Shown piece after piece: positions 52,358-62,500 of a DNA stretch of 64,000 nucleotides (position 1 is the first letter of the stretch; every line of letters starts with the position of its first letter). The DNA comes from CAJBLF01 sp964504915 (GTDB taxonomy: Bacteria > Patescibacteriota > Gracilibacteria > Absconditabacterales > Absconditicoccaceae): contig CAZDFH010000003.1 of NCBI GenBank assembly GCA_964504915.1, forward strand, positions 85,950-149,949, in the 5' to 3' direction. Position numbers and translations under genes: made by a program. Under the pieces are notes generated by a model. It made no database searches. It saw nothing but the letters and a program-made list of their open reading frames with translations, and was not told the DNA's origin.

Positions 52358-53320
52358 ATGAAAAAGATTCTTTTTTGTTCGATGATCATTGTCCTGTTGG
52401 CTGCTATGGCTTCTTGCCGCAAAGAACAGGATGTTACTCCTTCAGTACCTGCCTCGAAAGAGAGCGTGGGAACAAAGGATTCTATCCAATTGAAAGCCGC
52501 ATCTATGACAGAATCTGCGGTCAGCCCTAAATTTGGAAGACCAAGTTCTACCTATTATTATTTCAAAGTGTATGACATCTCCGGTGCACTTCCTTTGTCC
52601 GTAAAACTGTATGAAAAAGCCACAGGAACGACTACATATATGCTTATGGCAAGAAGTGGGAATTACTGGACTCTTTCAGTACAACTTTCCACTAATGGAT
52701 GGTTCGACTACCGGTACGTGTACAGTGGGAGCAAAGCGAATATCAGTTCCAACAGTTATACACTCTGCAACAGCAGAAACACATTTTCTTCAAGTGGCAC
52801 AAGTTCAATCGGCTGGCCTTTTGGAGCTGATGGATCAAGCTGGAGCAACAGAACGGTCTATGTTAACGGTAGCAACCAAACTTGGAGAGGTGGGCAGGAA
52901 ACAAAAAACACTTCCTATCATATAGGATATGGCTGGAATGAGGGTACTCATACAGACATAGATGAACAGTATTCTGATGACTGGAATAGAGGTACAGGAA
53001 GCCAAGATTTAGGTGCCTCAATCAAATCCCCTCTAGATGGCTATGTCGCCGATTATGGAACCTATAATACATCGCTGGGCTCCAGCAAATATGTTGCCAT
53101 AATCCAAGAAGCCAGCGATGGGAAACTTTATCGCTTTTATGTAGGACACCTACAGAGCTACTTAAGCAGTATCTCAGTTGGGAAATATGTTCGTGCAGGG
53201 ATTGATCAGATTGGTAATTTGGGTTCATCTGGTGCATCCTCTCCTCACGCACACACCAATTTACGAAATGTTACTAACAATGCTCGAACTTCCGTACAAT
53301 TTTATTTCAATGCCCAGTAG
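52358..53320 (+). CDS. Bacteroidota-like M23 lipoprotein without TGA codons
   Basis: 320 aa, uninterrupted under the standard code. Lipoprotein signal MKKILFCSMIIVLLAAMASC. An N-terminal beta domain (residues about 65-160) precedes an M23/LytM-like domain: HTDIDEQYSDDWNRGTGSQDLGASIKSPLDGYVADYG, YVGHLQSYL, VGKYVRAGIDQIGNLGSSG and the HxH motif in SPHAHTNLR. Metal ligands appear largely kept, so hydrolysis of peptidoglycan cross-links is plausible. About 30 Gly, none TGA, and the lipoprotein start is Bacteroidota-like, suggesting recent transfer from a standard-code bacterium. Terminator follows. Confidence 0.8.
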   Translation: MKKILFCSMIIVLLAAMASCRKEQDVTPSVPASKESVGTKDSIQLKAASMTESAVSPKFGRPSSTYYYFKVYDISGALPLSVKLYEKATGTTTYMLMARSGNYWTLSVQLSTNGWFDYRYVYSGSKANISSNSYTLCNSRNTFSSSGTSSIGWPFGADGSSWSNRTVYVNGSNQTWRGGQETKNTSYHIGYGWNEGTHTDIDEQYSDDWNRGTGSQDLGASIKSPLDGYVADYGTYNTSLGSSKYVAIIQEASDGKLYRFYVGHLQSYLSSISVGKYVRAGIDQIGNLGSSGASSPHAHTNLRNVTNNARTSVQFYFNAQ

Positions 53321-53358
53321 AAGTATTTTTCTTATTGTTTTTGCTTACCTATTTTTGT

Positions 53359-53388
53359 ATAGAGGGGCATGTCCCCTCTATATTTTTT
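53359..53388 (+). terminator. Rho-independent terminator
   Basis: ATAGAGGGG, CATGT loop, CCCCTCTAT, then ATTTTTTAT. Ends the M23 lipoprotein gene; may have been acquired with it. Confidence 0.88.
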
Positions 53389-53406
53389 ATTGTTTAATAG
53401 TATTGA

Positions 53407-54057
53407 ATGAAATACATTGTCCTGATTTTTTTTGCTGTTGTACCTAGTTTTTTATTCGGATGTGCACAACAAAGTCATATTTCTTGAGAAATATTATCCT
53501 GAGGGATAGATATTTGAAAAAAATCTTCAGCTATAATCACAGAACCTTCGTGATGAAAACTTTTGTCATTTATGAGCATTATGTGACTTAATGACTTGAT
53601 TATTATTTCATGAGAAACATTGGTTTACAGTTGATTATTCTATATCAATATACCAATAGATCTAGATACTCGATTATATGAAAAATTTTCTCCTAAATTT
53701 CCCAATAATGAACAACTGTCTTTTTCAGAAAAGACATATACAAAATATTTTTATATTTCTCTAGAGAACAGAAGTTTACAAGATAAATCTTTTTCTGTTA
53801 AAGATATTTGCCTCTCGCATGTAGATCAAAATGGATCACCGGCAATATCTAAGAATATAATTACGAAAAAGATAAAGAATAAGACAGTATTTATTAGCCA
53901 TATCATTTTCCCAACTGGCTGATGATGAAAGGGAGCTTATCTTTATGTGTCTCATCTTTGTTTTATTGATAATGTTGATGCGTACGATATAACATTGGAT
54001 AATTATACTTTTGCTCAGGCCGATCAGATTATTAACTCATTTCATTTTATTGATTAA
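53407..54057 (+). CDS. Predicted lipoprotein (216 aa)
   Basis: Signal sequence ending FLFGC (lipobox), then a polar domain with DTRLYEKFSPKFPNNEQLSF, TYTKYFYISLENRSL, ending DNYTFAQADQIINSFHF. At least ten TGA Gly, so it belongs to the native code, in contrast to the neighbour before it. No family recognised. Envelope-attached, function unknown. Confidence 0.65.
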
Positions 54058-54129
54058 TACATGTATCTTGTTTTATATGCACTATTTTTGGCAACATAGA
54101 ATTTTTTTAATTTATTCACTACTGAAAAA

Positions 54130-54315
54130 ATGTTTTATCAAATACATAAATGATCTTTCATAAATCTCAATACTCTGCTCTATATGCAGAAAGAATGAAA
54201 TAATTATGTTTTGTATTTTACTACTGATGAAGCATACAATATTTTTCTAAGCAAGAAACAGTTTGATAAACTGGTTACGTGCATAAAAGAATATGGTTGA
54301 TGTTTGTGAGAATAG
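54130..54315 (+). CDS. Small hypothetical protein (61 aa)
   Basis: MFYQIHKGSFINLNTLLYMQ, KEGNNYVLYFTTDEAYNIF, then KLVTCIKEYGG and a short end before TAG. Four TGA Gly. Beta-strand-rich start followed by a helix; a compact fold is plausible. Lies 72 bases after the lipoprotein. No family recognised. Confidence 0.5.
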
Positions 54316-54388
54316 TTTTTTTGTTATTTCCCGGTCTGTAGGTTTCAAACTCACCCCGTTTCTTTTTAATTTATCTTTTTTTATTTTT

Positions 54389-54471
54389 CAAACCCACCCG
54401 TCCCGGTAAGACCGGGACACCCTCTCCCGCTGTGCGGGATTTCGTTACACATCACCTTCACAGGGAGGGAG
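54389..54471. repeat. Left inverted-repeat flank of the DUF559 element
   Basis: Starts CAAACCCACCCG and ends CACCTTCACAGGGAGGGAG; the complement of 55012-55074 starts CAAACCCCTCCG and ends CCTTCACAGGGGAGGAG. Inside are two GC hairpins, GTCCCGGTAAGACCGGGAC and TCCCGCTGTGCGGGA. A weaker CAAACTCACCCCG copy lies at about 54347. Confidence 0.65.
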
Positions 54472-54507
54472 ATTATTTTTTCTTAGTTTATTTTTTTATT
54501 TTCTAGA

Positions 54508-55011
54508 ATGGATGATTACAAACTTGGCTGCAGATCCTATAATACTGGCAATGTTATTTTGGCTAGAAAAATGAGAAAAAGGCCAACCTTAGCTGAGCAG
54601 TCTATGCGAGAATTCGTACTTAAATATAAACCTAATGGTTATAAATTTACTAGACAAAAACCTCTAGGGCCATTTATTGCTGATTTTCATATTCTCCTTC
54701 AAAAATATACTTCATATTTTTGATTGAAGAATATGTAGTTGCCAACACAATAATTTCTCATTATACTTCGAATTTATTTGGTTGGCATACTATACTGTTC
54801 TAAGTTATCACTCGTAATAGAGATTGATTGAAAAATTCATGAAAAAACTCAAGCATATGATAGAGAAAGAGAACTTTACCTCATTAACCAGTGCATCTCA
54901 GTTATTAGATATAGAAACAAGCAAGTGATTGATGATCCAGATGTAGTATATAAAGATTTACTAAACTTCATACAAGAATTAGAAAATAACAAATTTTCTA
55001 AAACGAATTAA
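54508..55011 (+). pseudogene. DUF559 endonuclease-domain gene split by a 105-base insertion
   Basis: The first part encodes KMRKRPTLAEQSMREFVLKYK, PNGYKFTRQKPLGPFIADF, the N-terminal half of DUF559 (Vsr/restriction-endonuclease-like fold). The second part, from 54793, encodes YCSKLSLVIEIDG, EKTQAYDRERELYLI and VIRYRNKQVIDD, the catalytic half (EIDG). Both halves are in the same frame. The intervening 54688-54792 is 105 bases long, begins with an inverted repeat (CTTCAAAAATAT...ATATTTTTGATTGAAG) and contains TAG and TAA. Removing it restores an intact gene of about 130 codons. Confidence 0.75.
54688..54792. mobile_element. 105-base insertion with internal hairpin
   Basis: Precisely separates two conserved halves of DUF559 (ADF and YCSKL). 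It carries a hairpin, TTCAAAAATAT and ATATTTTTGATTGAA, near its left end. Length is a multiple of three but includes stop codons. No clear target duplication. Likely a small non-autonomous element. Confidence 0.55.
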
Positions 55012-55074
55012 ACTCCTCCCCTGTGAAGGGGAGGTGGCGACCACGCAGTACTGCCTGGGAGTCGGAGGGGTTTG
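55012..55074. repeat. Right inverted-repeat flank of the DUF559 element
   Basis: ACTCCTCCCCTGTGAAGGGG, AGGTGGCGACC, ACGCAGTACTGC, then GTCGGAGGGGTTTG. The first part is a hairpin (CCTCCCC...GGGGAGG) that could terminate transcription. It includes a degenerate copy of the GCAGTACTGC palindrome known from 7.03 kb and 24.9 kb. Confidence 0.65.
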
Positions 55075-55178
55075 TAGCCCTCAGACCAGTTTTTACCCTC
55101 CATCCAGCACATTCATCACCATCTATATCACATTATAGCTATAACGCAAGCATTTCTAGTCCTCTGATGCCCATTTTT

Positions 55179-55207
55179 TTGTATTTCTGAGGGATTGTGC
55201 ATACAAT
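55179..55207 (+). promoter_or_regulatory. Promoter and 5' stem-loop for the tail-fibre-like gene
   Basis: TTGTAT (55179-55184), 17-base spacer, TACAAT (55202-55207). Just downstream, AAGATGATA (55209-55217) and TATCATCTT (55242-55250) form a 9-base stem in the leader, ending seven bases before the ATG. Confidence 0.5.
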
Positions 55208-55256
55208 TAAGATGATAGAAAGAACTACCTAAAGAACACTTTATCATCTTACTCTT

Positions 55257-56708
55257 ATGACAATGTTTACCAGTAGAACTATCAGCAGAATGCCTAGAAG
55301 AAGATCGTACTTTTTCAAGTATATGACGATGTTTTTCTTATGAGCTTCGGCTGTCATGCTAGCTACGCAAGCCTTTGATATCAGCACAGCACTGAATAAC
55401 TCTGTGCAATATATTAGCAAGATTATACTAACTAGTGATGGTAGTAATGCTATCACAGCCACTACAGGCATCATCTTGGATGGAAGTGGAAACGCCTCAT
55501 TCTTTGGTACTGGATGAATGTCCGTCAATATCTGAGATGCACCTTACTTCTGAGGTAGATGATTGAATATCAACTGATGAGATTTTGGTGGAGCCATGGC
55601 ATCATGACTATGGTTAATAGATAGTCCTTCTATGAATATGAGTTTCATCTCAAGTATGTGAGGACCTCTTATTTTATGAAATAGTTTTGGCATGGATGTA
55701 ACAATCAGTGGTCATTATGTGAATATTGGTTCATCTATCTCAAGTTTTGATGAAAGATTAACCGTGGATGGGAATATCAAGCTTAACAATGCATGACGAA
55801 TTGGCGCTACAGGCAATCAAATATTCATGGCTGGTAATGGTAATGTCGGTCTCGGAACTACTTCCTTGGGATCAAACATCGCTTGACGAGTTACCAAGCT
55901 TTCTATCATGGGTAATGATGATACTACTGGTTGATTGACACGCATGATGGTAGCAAATGGTCCTAGTTATAGCTGAGTGTGGTTATGACAAGACAATGAA
56001 GGGGACGCTTATCTATATAATAATCAGAGCAAGCAATTATATCTATGAACTAGTGGACAGACAATTTTGTGATTATATACTGATCATCTATTATTCTCTA
56101 ATCCCTTATGGATGGGGACACAATACAATCAGCTTTACTTCTCAGGTAATGGATATGTCGGTATCGGTACTAACACTCCTACTGAAGTACTTGAGGTAAA
56201 CGGCAACATTGCCCTCTCTGCATGAGCAGATAGAACATTATGAGTGAATAGAGCAATATATTCTGGAGAAAAAGGTCGGTGACTCACTATTTCTGCAGGT
56301 AGTGCTTATCTCAAATCGGATAACTGATGAGATCTTACATTGGCGTGATGAAATCAGTGATCCTTCTGATCTGCTCTTGCGGGTGTCGGATGAAATGTAT
56401 ATATCTATCCATGAAATGGAACTATAGCTTGAAATGTTATTTTGGCTTATATATCATGATCCTCATTCGCATATCCATATGGTAAAGTAGGTATCGGCAC
56501 AAATAACCCAATAGAGGCACTAACTGTTAGTGGCAATATAAGGCTAAACTATTGAAATATCATAGCCCCAGATAATACTGTAGAAAACTGTTATACTCAA
56601 ATAGCTACTGGTTGAGTAGTTAATAATTGTTCAATTCACACTTTTTTGAATGGGGTTTCTCTTGATGCTAATAATGCTGTAGTAGCTATAAAATGTTGCG
56701 AATTATAA
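55257..56708 (+). CDS. Tail-fibre-like secreted repeat protein (483 aa)
   Basis: N-terminal basic region and membrane/signal segment (YMTMFFLGASAVMLATQAFD). The rest is beta-rich with recurring VGIGTNTPTEVLEVNGNI-type units (also GNVGLGTTS and KVGIGTNNPIEALTVSGNI), as seen in phage tail-fibre or trimeric surface proteins that often end in an S74 chaperone domain; no such domain is visible here. Very rich in TGA Gly. Probably a trimeric surface fibre. Confidence 0.75.
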
Positions 56709-56762
56709 TTTATGACTCATAATATTTCTTGTTTAATAATCCCTGTTCATTTCTATTATTTA

Positions 56763-56799
56763 AAAAAATCCGGATACGTTAATAACGCCCGGATTTTTT
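56763..56799. terminator. Bidirectional Rho-independent terminator
   Basis: AAAAAATCCGG and CCGGATTTTTT around a 15-base loop. Lies between the convergent fibre gene and the T9SS-domain gene, and A/T tracts on both sides allow use by both. A second small hairpin (CCGCCATAAGCGG) follows. Confidence 0.85.
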
Positions 56800-56824
56800 C
56801 CGCCATAAGCGGGAAAGAAGATTT

Positions 56825-58396
56825 TTATTCTTTTACTACCTTCGAGTAATATACCCCCATGGTAGTCGTAACTTTTATATAGTATGATCCCATTGCGAGA
56901 TCCACCATATTAACTCTATTTCCACTGCCTGTGTACATCATTTGCGCGTTTATGTTAAATAACTGAATTTTAGTTATTCCGCAACCATTAATATCTATAT
57001 TAAGGATATCTTTGACAGGATTCGGATAAATGGCAATGTTGGGCATGGAGTTCTCTGTAACTGTAGATGATGTTGTATCTGCTGGTGATATGGGGTAAGA
57101 CAAAGCAACATTTGATGTCTTTGCTCCAGGGAGCACAGCACCTATAACTACTACCGAGTCCGAAAAGTTGAACGGACCGAAAGTGGTTATTCCTCCTGAC
57201 ACATAGGTGATAAAATTCAAATGATTGAGTGCATCACCCATGAAAATGTCATACCTTGTTACGGTATCACTTTTGGAGGATCCTTCTATGTCATATTTGT
57301 TCCATGAGGCTGTATATCCACCAATACTATACACAATGGTAATTTTACTTGTCTCGTGGAAAGGGGATTTCCCACCTTCGTTTCCACATGTATCTACAAA
57401 CGAAACTTTGAATTTTTTTGCGAACTGCTTCGAGTTCACGAGTGTTACGTATCTCGATGATGCGTAGCTCTGTCTCCCAATGCATGTGTCCAAGTTTGTT
57501 TGCAACTCCATCCACACAAATACGGAATCTACATTTTGTAGGTTCGTATTCCACTCAACCACGTTATTCCCGTATGTGGGACCTGGTACCGAATCTACGG
57601 TCACTCTCTTTATCTCTCCAGTTGGAGGCGACAAGATGTTGACTATGATTGTATCGGCATCTATACAACCCAAAACATCTGTCGTCCTCACAGAAATCGT
57701 ATCTGCCGTAGAGATAACCATGAATGAGTCTGCAGAAGCAGGATTCCATTGATAAGAAATGAATCCAGTCCCAGGATCCAAAACGTAGCTGGTTCCTTGG
57801 CAGAGCTTCAGGTCCGGACCAAGGTTGGGTTTATTTGAGTTGCTTACTGCAACCACTACAGTATCCCAAATGGTAGAACAATGATTCATCACCTTTACAA
57901 TATATGTACCTGGTGCACTTACATCAATTGTTTGCGTTGTATCTCCAGTGTTCCACTGATACTTACATCTGTTATTCGGATTCCCGGCATCTAACTGCTG
58001 GGAAAACCACCCACAACGGTGTATAGTATCAGGGAAATTTGGGCTGGATACTGGTGTTAAATACCATACCTGGTATGGTACCGTTAATCCATTGCCCCAA
58101 TATGTCCATGACCCCTGATTTGCCTGGGTCGTTATTGCAGAGTCTATTGCCTGTCCATTGTTATAGGCACCGCTAGGCGATTGCCACCAATCGTTAGGGT
58201 GACTGGATGATGAATATACGATGACTGACGTAATTGGGGGACAATATTCATATACATACTGGTTGTGGATCACCATACTGTCGATGTACAGTGTGTCAGT
58301 TGTCTGCCCGTAGGCGGTTCCGACTTTCGCCAGAGAGAAGATTGCGATCATCGCCATCATGATGATGGCGGAAGCGAAAAATGATTTTGTTTTCAT
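56825..58396 (-). CDS. Protein with type IX secretion C-terminal sorting domain, without TGA codons
   Basis: 523 aa, uninterrupted. Signal peptide MKTKSFFASAIIMMAMIAIF...AYGQ. The middle has beta modules with PKD/Ig-like features (KYQWNTGDTTQTIDVSAPGTYIVKV and YQWNPASADSFMVISTADT). The C-terminus (residues about 450-523), PNIAIYPNPVKDILNI, LFNINAQMMYTG, VNMVDLAMGSYYIKV and YYSKVVKE, is the type A sorting domain of the Por/type IX secretion system, known from Bacteroidota. About 38 Gly by my count, none TGA. Codon use and domain origin both indicate transfer from Bacteroidota. CPR bacteria are not known to have this secretion system. Confidence 0.88.
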   Translation of the reverse strand: MKTKSFFASAIIMMAMIAIFSLAKVGTAYGQTTDTLYIDSMVIHNQYVYEYCPPITSVIVYSSSSHPNDWWQSPSGAYNNGQAIDSAITTQANQGSWTYWGNGLTVPYQVWYLTPVSSPNFPDTIHRCGWFSQQLDAGNPNNRCKYQWNTGDTTQTIDVSAPGTYIVKVMNHCSTIWDTVVVAVSNSNKPNLGPDLKLCQGTSYVLDPGTGFISYQWNPASADSFMVISTADTISVRTTDVLGCIDADTIIVNILSPPTGEIKRVTVDSVPGPTYGNNVVEWNTNLQNVDSVFVWMELQTNLDTCIGRQSYASSRYVTLVNSKQFAKKFKVSFVDTCGNEGGKSPFHETSKITIVYSIGGYTASWNKYDIEGSSKSDTVTRYDIFMGDALNHLNFITYVSGGITTFGPFNFSDSVVVIGAVLPGAKTSNVALSYPISPADTTSSTVTENSMPNIAIYPNPVKDILNIDINGCGITKIQLFNINAQMMYTGSGNRVNMVDLAMGSYYIKVTTTMGVYYSKVVKE

Positions 58397-58679
58397 AAAG
58401 GTAAATTTATTAGATTTGGGTTAATTAATATTTTTGTTTTCATTTTGCTGAATTTATCTAGAAGCACTTCAGCTAGTGCTTGGTTCGTCGTATGACGAAT
58501 ATAGTATGTACTCGTCAAGAGACGGTTATCTTGGCTTTTTATTTATCTATAGATGTTAAAGAGCGTCACATTGTGGTATTGGTACAATGTCACAGTGTTA
58601 CAGTGTAAGATTGTTACATTGTTACATTGTTACATTGTCGGAGTACTTACTTAGTATTCATCTCCAAGGCAATTATTGA
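58397..58679. repeat. Intergenic region with hairpins and TTACATTG tandem repeat
   Basis: AAGCACTTCAGCTAGTGCTT (58463-58482) and TTCGTCGTATGACGAA (58486-58501) are small hairpins. GTTACATTGTTACATTG-type tandem copies lie at about 58605-58640, with a partial inverted partner (GTACAATGTCACAGTG) upstream. The promoter of the T9SS-domain gene should be in the first 150 bases but is not clear. Confidence 0.55.
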
Positions 58680-59027
58680 TTAGCTAAGTCATTTTATATA
58701 ATCATTTATATCCTTCTTTAGTACTGGGAGATCGGTCTGTATAGTCTTCCATATCCTGATCCTTCTTACTCCTATATAATCGTGTGCTATGAAGTTTCTT
58801 AATCCAACCACCAATGTATGTGGTATCTTATCAAACTTGGGATATTTCTTATTGATTTTGTTCGCTGTTTCTCAGATATGAATCAACTGCATCAGACAAG
58901 CATCTACAACGATCGGAGATCATTCAAATTTTTCCCAGCTCATTTTATGAGTATATGTTTCTATCTTTTGGATAGATTCCAATACTCGCTGAAGATATAT
59001 TTCCAATCTCTGTGATTCCAGAATCAT
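58680..59027 (-). CDS. hepT: HepT-like toxin (RX4HXY ribonuclease)
   Basis: 115 aa. All-helical HEPN fold with the catalytic motif RNFIAHDY (RX4HXY) in the second half, preceded by LMQLIHIGETANKINKKYP. HepT cleaves RNA, and in the studied pair its motif Tyr is modified by the partner nucleotidyltransferase. Three of about five Gly are TGA, so the toxin is full length only under code 25. Its ATG overlaps the mntA stop (TAATG). Confidence 0.88.
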
Positions 59028-59338
59028 TAGATGATGTCTATCTTATGGGCTAAAATGCTTTTCCTGATTTTCACATCCAAATATTTTTTTTCTACCATAT
59101 CTACATTTTTTTTGAAGAGAGTTTTAAGAAATCAGATAACTTGTGCTAATTGGAATAAGCTCAGTATATTACCTTTTTTTTCTTCAAATAGAAAATCTAT
59201 ATCACTATTTTTCTTTGCTTGGTCTGTGGCATAAGACCCAAATAGAGATATCTTACTAATACCCTGTTGCTTGAGATAAGATTTTATCTCACTTTGTTGC
59301 ATTGTCTCGATGATCTGTTCTTTTTTCATCTTTATCAT
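59027..59338 (-). CDS. mntA: MntA-like minimal nucleotidyltransferase antitoxin
   Basis: 103 aa. FGSYATDQAKKNSDIDFLFE gives the GSX10DXD motif of MntA-type adenylyltransferases, after an N-terminal helix (EIKSYLKQQGISKISL). MntA neutralises HepT by AMP transfer to its active-site Tyr. Stop TAA 59027-59029 overlaps the hepT ATG by one base, the standard mntA-hepT order. The last third follows a TGA Gly. A second ATG three codons in (59329) is possible. Confidence 0.88.
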
Positions 59339-59473
59339 GATGAGATAAAAATTTATTTTCCATTATTTCTTTCTCTATACCTTTCGATTTCTTTTCACAA
59401 CACACTTATATATATTTCTATCTATAAGTCAAGTCAATTATTTGGATACTGCCCTACTATGAGGTGGGTTTTT

Positions 59474-59502
59474 TTGCAAATTTTGGCAGTTTGGAGTATA
59501 AT
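59474..59502 (+). promoter_or_regulatory. Sigma70-type promoter
   Basis: TTGCAA (59474-59479), 17-base spacer, TATAAT (59497-59502). Upstream of the giant beta-helix protein, 31 bases before its ATG. Confidence 0.65.
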
Positions 59503-59533
59503 TGTAATGACTTTATACTTTCCCCTCAAGCAT

Positions 59534-62500
59534 ATGAATTGTAGCACTTTACAGGAAGAAAACAAGAGAATGTGAAATGGCTGGAGCCATAGGGTTCGTA
59601 GGTTGATTTTGCCTATCGTGACCTGACTTTTCTTGCTCGGTAGTCTGACACGAATAGCGACTAATCATGCACAAGCTAGCTGGCAGTGGAGTAATTTTCT
59701 CAATCAAGATTTCTGGAATCAAAGCCCAAATACAGGAAATATTATTTATTCACTCTTTGGTGATGGAACTCCATGATCCACGAGTTATACGAATACCTGG
59801 ACATGAAGCTGTATCCCTACCAGTGTCGTCTCTCTTTCTTCTACTTATCAGGGAGGAACATTGAGTAACAATACTATCTATCTCCTCAACTCAGGCGTTT
59901 ATTCCCTCACTACTGATATCACTATGGGCAATTGTACTGCTCTGATAGGACGTGGTGATGTATATATCAATGGGAATGCGAGTAAAAATATTATTAGCAA
60001 TGGTGTCCATGAAGTCATTCTGGATAATGTGAAAGTAAGTAACGGTGGCAACCTATCATTTTACATTACTGCATCACACAACGTAAGCATTCACAATGTG
60101 CAATGATATAATAATACGAACTATGGGATCAATATCTATGATGTTTCACATCTCGCACTTTCGCATAGTCAATTTTATGACAATGCACAGATGGGTATCA
60201 GAATGTATGATACTACCTATGCTAGCATCAATAATGTCCTATCGTACAATAATGGTATGGATGGTATTTTCCTAGGCAACAACTCGCTTTACAACTCGAT
60301 CAATAATTCGCAATTTTTCAATAATGATAATCATGGTATCACTATTTCATCAGCAGAAGAAATTTTGATCCACAATAGTATCGCATACAATAATGCGTTC
60401 ACATGAATCAGTATCGTCCCTCTCACGACGACGTGACAGATCTATGCGAACAATATTTCTCTCTACAACAATGGACAGTGAATAGATTTATCGACAGGCG
60501 TACTCAATCTGTATGGCACTGCCAAAGTATTTGGCAATACAATCTTTACCTGAGGATCTGGGGATGTTATCTTCTCTGCTGGCTCTCCTATAGGACTCTC
60601 ACGAAGTGCGGCTACCACTATTGACACAACTACTCCTGGCTTGGATTATGATTGGGTTACCAACCCAACGAATGGTCTCGGCAATCATATGTTGAGTGGT
60701 AGTAGTCGAAGTGCCTTACGTGGAGTGCAACCATTTAGTGTCGCAAGCAGACCGCTGAGGTATATATTCTGATTATATATTCTTCAGCAGACACAACCAG
60801 TAGCTTATACTACGACGAGCATCACGTCTTATGGACATGAGACATCTGATTATGATACGACGGAATATATCGCTGAGCTAGATCCGATAGTAAATACAAG
60901 CGACATGTCACTCATCAATCAATATTTCTGATCATGATCTCTCTATACGCAGAACTGGGATATCAATGGATGTTCTCTCGGTGCATTTCAGATCCAATAT
61001 TTGAATTCATGAAGTTTTGCTACAGGATTTGCATTCCAAGATCATACTATTTATCTCCTTACCGGTGGAGAGTATAAACTCCAGAGTCCTCTGGGCACAT
61101 GATTTGTCTTTGATGGAAACTGTATTGCGGTAGTAGGGACTGATACTACGGTCATTGATAAGCAGAATAATGCTGATCGCTATTTGCTCTATGCAGATGG
61201 CAAACGTAATATTATCTTGGACAATCTCAAACTCGATGGACGCTATTTCAATAATAATGGAAGTACCAATGGCGATGCTGATATCGGCGTCTTCTTTGAT
61301 GGTGCGAGTAACAATACGACGATCAATCAGGTACAATCTTACAATTTCTGAGAGTATGGAATCTCTTTTGGTATCAACTCTCATCACAATACTATCATCA
61401 ATACACAGACGTATAACAATGAAGGAGCTGGAATATATCTCTATCTTGTATCACATCACAACGTCATCAACAATACGCAGACCTACAACAACTCTTGATA
61501 TGGAATATGGTTTGCCAACGGTTCACATAGAAACGCGATGAATAATTTCCAATCATACAATAATGCTATAGGAGTATACGGTGATCTGACGACCAAACAG
61601 AATGTCATCAATAGAGTCATGATCTACAATAATAGTGAGTATGGTCTTCGATTGAAAAATTCTTCTGGGAATATGTTGAATGATGTACAGATCTATAACA
61701 ATACCACAGGTATCAAGCTGGAATTTGGTTCTCTAGGTAATATGTACCAGGGGGCATTTACTCTGTTTGATAATGGTGCGAATATGGATGGCACGAATGG
61801 TGGTGATGCCAATCTCAGCGCCGGCAATGCAACACCAGAATTTTTGTGAGGTACTTTGAGTACATGAGCTGGCATCATGGATTGTAGCTATGTGACCAAT
61901 CCAAATCTTTCTGGAACATCCATATATCTCTTGGATACAGGTAGCAACTGCCTATTCACTTGATGGGATACTACTACGTTTAGTGGATTATCCTACAATA
62001 TTAGTTATCTTTTCTGACCACATATTTACAAACAAGCAGTCCCTGTGTCGTATACGAGTGGAAATGCTTTGCAACAAATCGGAGCTCAATATGATTCCGG
62101 GAAATATATCGCTGAGATCTTTGCTATCTGGGACACTGCTCCAGAGAATTTATGATTCTTATTTAGCGGTGCTGATCCTCATACATGGCAGACCAGTGCA
62201 GTCTATACTGCACAAGTAATCAATACACCAGTAGCAATCAATCTTAGTCTGCAAGCTTATGTGACTGGCTATCTTCTGATCAATCATGTTCCTTCATGAC
62301 TCTCTTGAACTGTCGTGAATGGCGATGCTGTGCAGGTAGCATTATTTAGTGCGACCTGATTTAATGGCGTGGTCACATGAACTGTCACGCTGGGTAGTAT
62401 ATCCGTCATAGCTACATTGACCACGAGATGACCATTAGAGTTGCCTGGTACTGGATCGTTTGCTTTCCTCACGCTTACCTGAATAGATCTCAACATATAT

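Noticed and set aside
56825..58396. The T9SS-domain gene as evidence of a chimeric assembly
   Set aside because: Not excluded, but the gene is enclosed by code-25 genes on both sides with no abrupt join visible, and a second TGA-free gene lies nearby; transfer is the simpler reading. Read mapping would settle it.
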